Program-made: the position numbers and the translations under genes | Notes under the pieces: model-generated | Told to the model about the DNA's origin: nothing | What the model saw: only the letters and a program-made list of their open reading frames with translations | The model's database searches: none | NCBI GenBank assembly: GCA_030614245.1 | Contig: JAUWKK010000018.1 | Location: 1-16,728, forward strand | From: Planctomycetota bacterium | GTDB lineage: Bacteria; Planctomycetota; PUPC01; JABMSA01; JAUWKK01 | DNA length: 16,728 bases | Direction: 5' to 3' | In this document: in pieces, positions 5,896 to 12,641 of the stretch | How positions within the stretch are numbered: position 1 is the first letter of the stretch | How the letters are laid out: each line of letters starts with the position of its first letter

Positions 5896-8373
5896 TCACT
5901 TCGCCGGCTTGATCTTCACGGCTACGTCGCGCTTGAATTTGGGGAGCGTGACCTTGATCGAGCCGTCCGTATTCTTCAGGGCGTATTCCTTGAGAATCTT
6001 GCCCGCGCAGGGGCTCCATATCTCGATCTTGTAGTCACCCTGGGGCATATTCGGCACGGTGACGCTTGCTCCTGTGAACTCCCTCGCCAGCCGCTCCGAA
6101 GTCCATCGAAGCATCTGCCGGCGATCGTAGACCCACAAGTATGCGGAGTTCTCGTTTTTCAGGCAGAAGGCGAGGAGTATCGCCCCTTCGACGCCCGAGC
6201 CGGATACAGCCACGTCGGACATCCGGTAATTCTTGCCTCGGCGGTCTTCGCCCCTGTGGAAGGCTGCGAGCCCTTTGAAATGATAATAGAGGTTCTCGCG
6301 ATCGATCAACTGGAACCACCAGAGCAGCGGCGTGGCGGCGCAGGTGGTCATGTACCCGCCCCACATGCCGCTGTGCAGGTCGGCCTCGAGCAGTTCCTTG
6401 CTGTCTCCGTAGGGCCCTCCGCCGTATTCGGTCACGAAAGGCGGCTTCTTCCATTTCGAGCAGTATTGGGCCTGCATCTTCATAATGTCTGAAGCCCGGT
6501 GCCTGGAGGAAAAATTTTGGCCGCGGTAGGCGTCGCATACGATATACTCGATCTCGTCGAGTGAGACCACGTACCGGTCGAGCCGGGTGAAATTGGCCGA
6601 GTAGTGCGTGGTGATGGGATGGCCCCACGGGTCGAGCTCCTTGATCGCGGGAATCATCTCCTTGTGCCAGGCGACGTGCAGCGGGTGCCCGTTGGGCATG
6701 CTCGCTCCGAACTGCATGCTGTCGAGCGTCAGATCGACCTCGCTCCAGAGCTCGAGGCCCATCAGCCGGGTGCTGTAGCCCCAGCGGGCGATGATGTAGC
6801 GATACTTCCGCCTGTAGAATTTCTTGGCCACGCTGCTGGAGAAGAGCTGCGACGGGCTGTGGAGCATGCCCCCGTTGCCCTCGCGATACGGGCTGCTCCA
6901 CCATTCGGTATCGCACCACCAGCTTCCCTTGCCGTGGTTGTCTATCACCAGGTGAATGTATAGGTCGAGTTCGTCGGCCTTGTTGAACAGGTAGTCCAGC
7001 TTCCAGGCATTGGCCAGGTTGTAATCGCCGACGCCCTGGTAGTTCGGCCATGCGGCGTTCCACTCGATATCGGCCCACCAGGTCGCCATCCACAGCTCGA
7101 ACATGTTCTCGCCGTTGTCGGCCATCTTTTTGAGCATGTCGTCATAGGCGAATGTCCCTCGGTCGACCGGCAGTTCGGCGCCGAGCATCTTCGCGCAGCG
7201 GGGGTCATTGGGCGAGCGGAAGTTGTGGCCGATGGGATAGAAGAACTCGCCGGTCGTCAGCTCGAAGTAGCGCGGATCGGTCTTTGAGACGCGGACGAAT
7301 CCCTTGCGCTTGGATGGCTTGCTCTCGAACGACAACTGCGTCGAAGTTAGCAGTTCAACGGGGGTATCGCCGCCTCCAGGAATGACGATTTTGATGGAAT
7401 ACCTGTGCGCGCCCGCCTGGACGGGACAGAACCGTACCTTCCAGGCGTCCTTGCCCACCGGTATGACCTCCTCGGTGCCGTCGAGCCGCTGGCGCCGGAT
7501 GTAATCGCGATAGAAGAAGCCGGGAACGGTCGCCTTCTCCTGATCCGGCAGTGTGAACTCGGCGTCGACGCGCACCTGCTCGGGGTCGAACGGATTGTCG
7601 AACTCGCGGTTGAGCTTGAAAGTGATCTCATACAGCCCGAAGCGTTCCGGTTCGGATGTATTCACCGACAGGTCGGTGATCCGCAGCGGCTGAAACTTCG
7701 GCTTCGCCGTGCTCGCTCGAACGTCGTCGATGTATATCTTCGTGGCGGCCGTGGCCGGGCAGAAGAACTTGATGCTCATCACCGTCATCTGCTGGGCCAG
7801 GTATCGCCCCCATCGGGCGAAGTGGCCGCGGCCTTCGAGCATCGTGCTGGTGGGTGATACATCCACCACGAAACGATGCCATCGCCCCGGGACCATCTCC
7901 CCGGGCTGCAGCCGGGGGTTGGGAGCCAGCCGCCTGCCGTATGACTGGAACCAGAGGCCGTCCTTGTTCTTGAAGCCCAGCACCGCCCTGACACCCTTGG
8001 GGCCGCCTTCGGGCACCATAACGGCATACGTGATCTTGTGGACGACCCGCGTGTCGAAGCCGCTGAATATCTGCGCGCCGGTCGGATCGGGGAAATCGGC
8101 ATCGACGGCCAGCGAGGCTATCCCGCTCGACGCGGATTCTATCGAACGCCGAGCTTTACCGCCCTCGCCGATCCAGCCCTCGGCATCCTTCTCGAAGTCC
8201 CATTTACTCACGCCGAAACGCGGCTGCTCCGGCCGAAAGACCGACCTCGATCCGGTTGTCGAACGAGGTAGGGGCGGTTCGCGAACCGTCCCTACAGACA
8301 GGGCGGCGTCCAGACTTTCACGCCAAACCAGCGTCAGAACTACTGCAAAAAGCAGGAGAGTCCAGCGTTTCAT
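5896..8373 (-). CDS. Exported multidomain glycoside-hydrolase-like protein (CBM-like, DUF5060-like, GH-A-like)
   Basis: 825 residues from the ATG at 8373 (MKRWTLLLFAVVLTLVW, a signal peptide). The frame stays open 182 codons upstream, but that is repeat DNA. Order: signal peptide 1-24; a linker (25-55) partly encoded by a 28-bp palindrome; a carbohydrate-binding-like beta-sandwich (about 57-220, starting WDFEKDAEGW); an Ig-like DUF5060-type module (about 229-350); a TIM-barrel-like catalytic region (about 358-700); and a C-terminal beta domain (about 715-825). Clan GH-A candidates are E544 in LELWSEVDL as acid/base and E649 in FVTEYGGG as nucleophile. The usual Asn before the acid/base is Ser543 here. 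Many Trp residues (429-492) suggest a sugar-binding cleft. Substrate is unknown. GGGGTG lies about 8 nt before the ATG. Transcribed from the promoter at 8528-8555. Confidence 0.85.
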   Translation of the reverse strand: MKRWTLLLFAVVLTLVWRESLDAALSVGTVREPPLPRSTTGSRSVFRPEQPRFGVSKWDFEKDAEGWIGEGGKARRSIESASSGIASLAVDADFPDPTGAQIFSGFDTRVVHKITYAVMVPEGGPKGVRAVLGFKNKDGLWFQSYGRRLAPNPRLQPGEMVPGRWHRFVVDVSPTSTMLEGRGHFARWGRYLAQQMTVMSIKFFCPATAATKIYIDDVRASTAKPKFQPLRITDLSVNTSEPERFGLYEITFKLNREFDNPFDPEQVRVDAEFTLPDQEKATVPGFFYRDYIRRQRLDGTEEVIPVGKDAWKVRFCPVQAGAHRYSIKIVIPGGGDTPVELLTSTQLSFESKPSKRKGFVRVSKTDPRYFELTTGEFFYPIGHNFRSPNDPRCAKMLGAELPVDRGTFAYDDMLKKMADNGENMFELWMATWWADIEWNAAWPNYQGVGDYNLANAWKLDYLFNKADELDLYIHLVIDNHGKGSWWCDTEWWSSPYREGNGGMLHSPSQLFSSSVAKKFYRRKYRYIIARWGYSTRLMGLELWSEVDLTLDSMQFGASMPNGHPLHVAWHKEMIPAIKELDPWGHPITTHYSANFTRLDRYVVSLDEIEYIVCDAYRGQNFSSRHRASDIMKMQAQYCSKWKKPPFVTEYGGGPYGDSKELLEADLHSGMWGGYMTTCAATPLLWWFQLIDRENLYYHFKGLAAFHRGEDRRGKNYRMSDVAVSGSGVEGAILLAFCLKNENSAYLWVYDRRQMLRWTSERLAREFTGASVTVPNMPQGDYKIEIWSPCAGKILKEYALKNTDGSIKVTLPKFKRDVAVKIKPAK
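8268..8295. repeat. 28-bp palindrome inside the glycosidase coding sequence
   Basis: Arms of 14 nt (GTAGGGGCGGTTCG at 8268-8281 and CGAACCGTCCCTAC at 8282-8295) are complementary except for one G/T position. The palindrome codes for part of VGTVREPPLPR just after the signal peptide, in a region expected to be a flexible linker. I recall GTAGGGGCG...CGAACCG palindromes as dispersed repeats in other genomes. Confidence 0.75.
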
Positions 8374-8409
8374 ATCGCACACCCCGGTTAATATGGAGCA
8401 GCCTTTCCT

Positions 8410-8471
8410 GGCCTGCCCGCCTACGGAGGGCTGCGGATTAATTGGCAGGCCTGCCCGCCTACGGAGGGCTG
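8410..8471. repeat. 24-bp direct repeat in the glycosidase leader
   Basis: A 24-nt sequence (GGCCTGCCCGCC, then TACGGAGGGCTG) occurs at 8410-8433 and again exactly at 8448-8471. Just after it, AAAGCCTGCCCCAC (8472-8485) recurs at 8906-8919. These are C-type modules. They lie between the promoter at 8528-8555 and the ATG at 8373. Confidence 0.8.
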
Positions 8472-8527
8472 AAAGCCTGCCCCACAACTTCGTCAGCGTC
8501 AAGGCAATGTCAATCACTTGTGCTTCG

Positions 8528-8555
8528 ATTATACAGTAAGCCGGATCGGTTTCAA
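8528..8555 (-). promoter_or_regulatory. Near-consensus sigma70-like promoter for the glycosidase gene
   Basis: On the minus strand TTGAAA (8550-8555), a 16-bp spacer and a perfect TATAAT (8528-8533). Transcription would begin near 8521, giving a leader of about 148 nt that includes the 8410-8471 repeats. Confidence 0.65.
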
Positions 8556-8641
8556 ATACATCATGCAATGCGAACGGCGGGTGAATAATCGTAAAGAGGC
8601 TGCAACAGCCGCCAGGGCGGGGAGGCAGGCACGGCCAATCT

Positions 8642-8857
8642 GGGACGGTTGACCGTGGCACCCAGCGCCCCGTAAGGATGGTTGACCGTGGCACCCTGCA
8701 TTGGCTTGCAGCCCCGTTAGGGGCGAAATAGAACAGCCCACGGCAACGCCGTGGGTCCAGGGCGGAGAATTCCAAAAGCCCTGAAAGGGCGTAATAGAAC
8801 AGCCCACGGCAACGCCGTGGGTAAAGTTGACGAGTGAAATCACAGCCCCAACGGGGC
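8642..8857 (-). repeat. Largest hairpin-module array (E, E, D, A, B, A, D)
   Basis: In plus-strand order: two copies of GGTTGACCGTGGCACCC (8647-8663 and 8680-8696); D GCCCCGTTAGGGGC (8711-8724); A CCCACGGCAACGCCGTGGG (8737-8755); B GCCCTGAAAGGGC (8778-8790); A again (8803-8821); D variant GCCCCAACGGGGC (8845-8857). A 30-nt block around A (8727-8756) recurs exactly at 8793-8822, a 66-bp period. Read on the minus strand the order D-A-B-A-D-E matches B-A-D-E at 1668-1780. Confidence 0.85.
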
Positions 8858-8895
8858 GGAGTAATGCCGGGCATTGGCAGGCCATGCCATAGGCA

Positions 8896-8915
8896 GGCAG
8901 GCTGGAAAGCCTGCC
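8896..8915. repeat. C-type hairpin
   Basis: GGCAGGC (8896-8902) and GCCTGCC (8909-8915) form a 7-bp stem with a 6-nt loop. Related GCCTGCCCGCC text follows at about 8935-8946. Confidence 0.65.
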
Positions 8916-9071
8916 CCACGAAAAGATGCCGCCCTGCCTGCCCGCCTCAGGAGGGTTGAGGCTGGGGCGCACCCTCCTGCCGATTCCGGGCATTCCATCA
9001 CGATAATGGCGGATTCAGCTCTCTTCGCGGCCGATTCGAATAAATTGCCTGCATTCGTGGCGCTTATGTTG

Positions 9072-9077
9072 TATAAT
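9072..9077 (+). promoter_or_regulatory. Perfect -10 box upstream of hflX
   Basis: TATAAT at 9072-9077. The best -35 candidate, TTGCCT (9045-9050), is 21 bp away, which is too long for a standard promoter. The start would fall near 9084. Confidence 0.4.
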
Positions 9078-9151
9078 CATTGTAGAGGGCGAAGCGCCCC
9101 GATGAGCTCCAGTTTGCAGGAGACCAAACAATTCACACATCCAGCTCCGAC

Positions 9152-10420
9152 ATGTCCGTCGACGCCGAGCGGGTCATTCTCGCTGCGGCGGTAGTGCCCT
9201 CGGATGATTTCGGCCCCGAAGGGCCGCTTACAGAATTGGGACGGCTGGTGAAGACCGCCGGCGCCCGGGTGGTGGGAAAACTCGTACAGCGCCTGCCTCG
9301 CTATGATGCGTCATCTTATCTCGGCAGCGGCAAAGTCGAACAACTGGAGGTCATGGCCCGCGAGCGCGAGGCCGATACCATCGTCTGTGATAACGACCTC
9401 TCACCCGCACAGATACGCAACCTCGAACGCATAATCGATCGCAAGGTGATCGACCGCAGCGAATTGATCCTTGACATCTTTGCGAAGCACGCACGCACGC
9501 AGCAGGCGAAACTGCAAGTCGAACTGGCCCAACTGGAATACACTCTCCCGCGCCTCACCCGCATGTGGAAGCACCTCTCGCGCATCGAAGGCGGCATCGG
9601 GTTCCGAGGGCCGGGCGAGAGGCAGCTCGAAGTCGAAAGGCGACTCGTCAGGAAGAAGACCTCGGAACTGCGCAAGCGTCTCAAGCAGATCGGCAAGAGG
9701 AAGGCCCGCCAAGTGGCCGCCCGCAGCGATGAGTTCACCATCTCGATCATCGGATATACCAACGCCGGCAAGTCGACACTGATGAACAGGCTCACGAACG
9801 CGGGCGTCGAGGCGGGCGACCAGCTCTTCGTCACTCTCGACACCCGCACGCGCGAATGGCATCTATCGCGCACCGAGCAAGCCCTGCTCAGCGACACCGT
9901 AGGGTTCATCCGGCGGCTGCCGCATCATCTCGTCGCATCGTTCCACGCCACGCTCGAGGAGGCGAACCGGGCCGACCTGCTCCTGCACGTCGTCGATATC
10001 AGCCACGAGGATCCGCGCTCCCAGGTGCAGGCCGTCAAACAGGTTCTCAGGGAGATCGGTGCCGCCGACAAGCCGGAACTGACGGTATTCAACAAGATCG
10101 ACCAGCCGCACGCCGAGGCCGAACTCGCACTGCTCAGGAGCGAACAGCCGTGGGCCGTCGCGGTTTCGGCCCTCAACAGCCGGGGCATAGATCAGCTTCA
10201 TCGCACGGTGCTCGATTACGCCCGGAACGACATGACCGACGTCGAGATACTCACCAATTGCGGCAACGGCAGGCTATTCGCAATGCTCGCGCAGAGCGGA
10301 CGCATCATCCGACAGGAGTACTCCGACGACAAGACGAGAATCATCGCTCGGGTTCATCGGCATTCACTCACGCGCATCGAGGCGCTCAATGACGGCATCC
10401 CGGCGAAAACACTGGCGTAG
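9152..10420 (+). CDS. hflX: GTPase HflX
   Basis: 422 residues, full family length. Residues about 1-190 are the HflX N-terminal domain (YLGSGKVEQL at 56-65, CDNDLSPAQIRNLE at 79-92) and the signature GGIGFRGPGERQLE (147-160). The G domain has GYTNAGKST (201-209, G1), T228 in FVTLDTRTR (G2), DTVGF (248-252, G3), NKID (314-317, G4) and VSAL (338-341, G5). HflX binds the 50S ribosome and splits or rescues stalled ribosomes. The ATG at 9152 has no close ribosome site. A GGAGA (9119-9123) lies better placed for an ATT codon at 9131 in the same frame, which would add 7 residues. The next gene starts 4 nt after the stop, so they probably form one operon. Confidence 0.96.
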   Translation: MSVDAERVILAAAVVPSDDFGPEGPLTELGRLVKTAGARVVGKLVQRLPRYDASSYLGSGKVEQLEVMAREREADTIVCDNDLSPAQIRNLERIIDRKVIDRSELILDIFAKHARTQQAKLQVELAQLEYTLPRLTRMWKHLSRIEGGIGFRGPGERQLEVERRLVRKKTSELRKRLKQIGKRKARQVAARSDEFTISIIGYTNAGKSTLMNRLTNAGVEAGDQLFVTLDTRTREWHLSRTEQALLSDTVGFIRRLPHHLVASFHATLEEANRADLLLHVVDISHEDPRSQVQAVKQVLREIGAADKPELTVFNKIDQPHAEAELALLRSEQPWAVAVSALNSRGIDQLHRTVLDYARNDMTDVEILTNCGNGRLFAMLAQSGRIIRQEYSDDKTRIIARVHRHSLTRIEALNDGIPAKTLA

Positions 10421-10424
10421 GGAT

Positions 10425-11444
10425 ATGACTCGCAAACTGCTGATCCTGATGCTGCTGGCATTGCCGGCTGCCCCCGTGCAGGCTTGCGACACACCCTGCC
10501 CGCGGTGCCACTCCAGCGGATGGATCGACTGCCCGCGATGCCGGCATGATGGCGGCCTGTGGTGCAGTCGCTGTGCCTTGCTCAAGGGGTACTGTCCCAC
10601 GTGCAGGAACACGGGACACGTGCGCTGCCCGAACAGCAGGCCCGGCAAGAGCGGTAACCGCGTCAGCCCCGACCTGTGGGCCTCCGCCGCCAGGCTCGGC
10701 GCGGAACTTATCATCATTGAAGACCACTCCCTTCGACTCGCAACCGATGTGAGCCACGAGGACGCTCACGAGTTCTTCAAGATACTCGCAGGCGCCCGAC
10801 GCCACCTGCGCCGGCAGTTCCACGTGCCGAAGAAGACGCAGCTCTGGAACGGCAGATGCACCGTCTACGTGTTCAAGGACCGCAAGACGTATATCAAATT
10901 CACGCTCGACGTGGACCACACAGCCGAGATGACGCACACCGGAGCCTATAGCAGGACTGCCCGCAACTGCCCGCTGATAGCCATCTCGCGCCAGGGCCGC
11001 AACGGCGACGAGATACGCCGAATTGCACTCCACGAGCTGGCCCATGTCTTTCTCGATCTTTACCGCAACGACACGAAGATGCCCGTCTGGCTCTCGGAAG
11101 GCGTCGCACAGTGGTTCGAGTTCCGTCACAAGCCCAAGGGCTCGCGCCGGGCGGATTGCATGAAGCGCGTCAAGACGGCCTTCGCGAGAGGCGCCGGGCC
11201 GCGCATTGTCGATATTCTCGACCGCCCCATTGCCCCCGATGCCGCCGTCGACTATGCCATCGCCTGGAGCCTGACATCCTTCCTAGTCGAGCGCGACAAA
11301 GCCCGAAACAGCGATGATTTCCGCGTTTTCGTCGACATCCTCAAGAGCGGCACGCCCCAGCCTGCAGCAATGACGAAGGCCTTTGGAATGCCCATCGACA
11401 GGCTCGAGAGGAGCTGGCGGCTGTACATCAAGAGAACATACTGA
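10425..11444 (+). CDS. Exported Cys-rich (DnaJ-like zinc finger) protein with gluzincin-like HELAH domain
   Basis: 339 residues from the ATG at 10425, 4 nt after hflX; TAGGGA of the hflX end may serve as ribosome site. Residues 1-20 form a signal peptide. Residues 21-70 carry ten Cys (21, 25, 28, 36, 39, 47, 50, 57, 60, 68) in CxxC pairs like the DnaJ central zinc domain (CPRCHSSGWIDCPRC). Residues about 90-339 look like a peptidase of the gluzincin/Peptidase_MA type: HELAH (203-207) with H203, E204 and H207, and WLSEG with E225 as the third zinc ligand. C21 could also be read as a lipobox Cys (VQAC), less likely. Substrate unknown. A second HExxH protein of similar type lies at 14939. Confidence 0.8.
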   Translation: MTRKLLILMLLALPAAPVQACDTPCPRCHSSGWIDCPRCRHDGGLWCSRCALLKGYCPTCRNTGHVRCPNSRPGKSGNRVSPDLWASAARLGAELIIIEDHSLRLATDVSHEDAHEFFKILAGARRHLRRQFHVPKKTQLWNGRCTVYVFKDRKTYIKFTLDVDHTAEMTHTGAYSRTARNCPLIAISRQGRNGDEIRRIALHELAHVFLDLYRNDTKMPVWLSEGVAQWFEFRHKPKGSRRADCMKRVKTAFARGAGPRIVDILDRPIAPDAAVDYAIAWSLTSFLVERDKARNSDDFRVFVDILKSGTPQPAAMTKAFGMPIDRLERSWRLYIKRTY

Positions 11445-11450
11445 CGAACG

Positions 11451-11515
11451 CAGGCTACAGGCTCAAGACTTCAGGGCTGCCCTTCCCTACTTCTGCCTGA
11501 AGCCTGAAGCCTGAG
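11451..11515 (+). repeat. Heptamer repeats in inverted arrangement, second locus
   Basis: CAGGCTA and CAGGCTC (11451-11464) are followed by GCCTGAA, GCCTGAA and GCCTGAG (11495-11515), which are complementary. 11451-11464 can pair with 11500-11513 at 12 of 14 positions. It begins 7 nt after the stop of the peptidase-like gene, where a terminator would be expected. A small hairpin CGAAG-AAT-CTTCG follows at 11523-11535. Confidence 0.65.
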
Positions 11516-11556
11516 AGCTCTCCGAAGAATCTTCGCCCGAATCACTGCGTTTTTCC

Positions 11557-11584
11557 TTGACATCATGGCCTTTGGAGCGATAAT
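11557..11584 (+). promoter_or_regulatory. Strong sigma70-like promoter for fmt
   Basis: A perfect TTGACA (11557-11562), a 16-bp spacer and GATAAT (11579-11584). The start would lie near 11591, giving a leader of about 112 nt that contains the whole inverted-end element. Confidence 0.65.
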
Positions 11585-11613
11585 TAAAGGGGCCATACGG
11601 ATGGCTGAGCGCC

Positions 11614-11692
11614 GGGTGGCACGGTCTACCGTCTTCGGTAGGCCGTGTTTGGCGGTGTTTGCACGTCCAAGCAGGGCTTGAACGTGGCACCC
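11614..11692 (+). repeat. Inverted-end element, copy 2, in the fmt leader (79 bp)
   Basis: Ends GGGTGGCACG (11614-11623) and CGTGGCACCC (11683-11692) are complementary at 9 of 10 positions. Inside are hairpins ACGGTCTACCG/CGGTAGGCCGT (11621-11646, tetraloop TCTT, one G/T pair) and CACGTCCAAGC/GCTTGAACGTG (11662-11686, loop AGG, one mismatch). The element stops at the base before the fmt ribosome site GGAGG (11693-11697). Related to 1761-1828. Confidence 0.75.
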
Positions 11693-11702
11693 GGAGGAAA
11701 CA

Positions 11703-12641
11703 GTGAAGATTGTGTTCATGGGGACCCCGGATTTTGCGGTTCCCTCTCTTCGGGCACTGATTGCAGGCGAATGTGAAATAGCAGCAGTTTTCACTCAACC
11801 CGACCGCCCGAGCGGGCGCGGAAGGCATTTGCACCCGAGTCCGGTCAAGCAGGTCGCGCTTGATGCGGATATAGAAGTATTTGAACCACTCAGGCCCAGC
11901 AGCCCGGAGTGGGTTGACAATCTCACGCAGATCGCCCCTGATCTCGTAGTCACGGCGGCCTATGGCCACATACTACGCCAGCCGTTGCTGGACGTGCCGC
12001 GCCTGGACTGCATAAACGTGCATGCGTCATTGCTGCCGCGGCATCGCGGCGCCTCGCCCATCGCAGCGGCCATCCTTGCAGGGGACAGCCGGACAGGCGT
12101 GACTATCATCAGGATGTCGACCGGAATGGACGAAGGCGATGTCATCGCCCGGAAGGCCATCGACATCGCCGCCGACGATACGGCGGGCTCGCTGCACGAT
12201 AAACTTGCCGAACTCGCCGCCGAACTTCTACTGGAAACAGTTGCAGCATTTCGGCACGGCTCGGTTGTATATACAATACAGAAGCACGGCGAGGCGACCT
12301 GTTGCCGTAAACTGACGAAAGCCGACGGCGAAATAGACTGGAATGCCGCTCCGGAAGCCGTATGCAGGCATATCCGGGCGATGACGCCCTGGCCGGCGGC
12401 CTTTTCTGTGCTGAGAGGCCGGCGCGTCACAATCTTGCAGGCCGATGCCTGTGAGCGTGAGCCGTCGGGGCCGCCGGGAACTATCGTGGATACTGATCGC
12501 AATAGCGTCCTCGTGGCCGCTGCTGAGGGTTGTATCGCTGTCCGCAGGCTGAAGCCGGCCGCCGGCAGGGCAATGTCGGCAGCGGAGTTCCTTAACGGGC
12601 ACCCCGTTCGGCCGGGAGACTGCTTTGGAACTGTTGGATAG
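11703..12641 (+). CDS. fmt: Methionyl-tRNA formyltransferase
   Basis: 312 residues, normal length. It formylates the amino group of initiator Met-tRNA using 10-formyltetrahydrofolate. The N-terminal catalytic domain (about 1-205) shows MGTPDFAVPSL (6-16), TQPDRPSGRGR (31-41) and NVHASLLPRHRG (105-116), with catalytic N105 and H107, and D143 in GMDEGDV. The C-terminal OB-like domain runs about 206-312 (KADGEIDWN at 206-214). The start is GTG at 11703 with GGAGG 5 nt upstream. The DUF116 gene starts inside its last 17 nt, which points to translational coupling. A promoter at 11557-11584 and a repeat-derived leader precede it. No def gene is seen in the window. Confidence 0.96.
   Translation: MKIVFMGTPDFAVPSLRALIAGECEIAAVFTQPDRPSGRGRHLHPSPVKQVALDADIEVFEPLRPSSPEWVDNLTQIAPDLVVTAAYGHILRQPLLDVPRLDCINVHASLLPRHRGASPIAAAILAGDSRTGVTIIRMSTGMDEGDVIARKAIDIAADDTAGSLHDKLAELAAELLLETVAAFRHGSVVYTIQKHGEATCCRKLTKADGEIDWNAAPEAVCRHIRAMTPWPAAFSVLRGRRVTILQADACEREPSGPPGTIVDTDRNSVLVAAAEGCIAVRRLKPAAGRAMSAAEFLNGHPVRPGDCFGTVG

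Larger units (their letters stand above)
8374..9151. other. Divergent intergenic region, 778 bp, repeat-rich
   Basis: This separates the minus-strand glycosidase from plus-strand hflX. It contains the glycosidase promoter and leader repeats, the large hairpin array, C-type hairpins to about 8960, and the hflX promoter region. No gene is called: the open frames across 8529-9194 follow the GC-rich palindromes and have no family resemblance. Nothing is recognised in 8556-8640 and 8961-9040. Confidence 0.6.

Noticed and set aside
6035..7093. 352-codon minus-strand frame within the glycosidase gene
   Set aside because: Arg- and Gln-rich shadow frame on the same strand; the glycosidase frame carries the conserved motifs.
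8727..8822. CRISPR-like array: 30-nt exact repeat, 36-nt spacer
   Set aside because: Only two copies, the repeat centre is a hairpin found alone elsewhere in the window, the spacer contains another dispersed hairpin (B), and no cas genes are present.
8374..8919. N-terminal extension of the glycosidase (182 codons in the same open frame)
   Set aside because: It is translated repeat DNA, lies upstream of and across the promoter, and the ATG at 8373 starts a clear signal peptide with a ribosome site.
11487..11969. Minus-strand frames over the fmt leader (107 and 160 codons)
   Set aside because: They are shadows of the inverted-end element and of fmt. Their peptide resembles the shadow of 1761-1828 only because the DNA repeat is shared.
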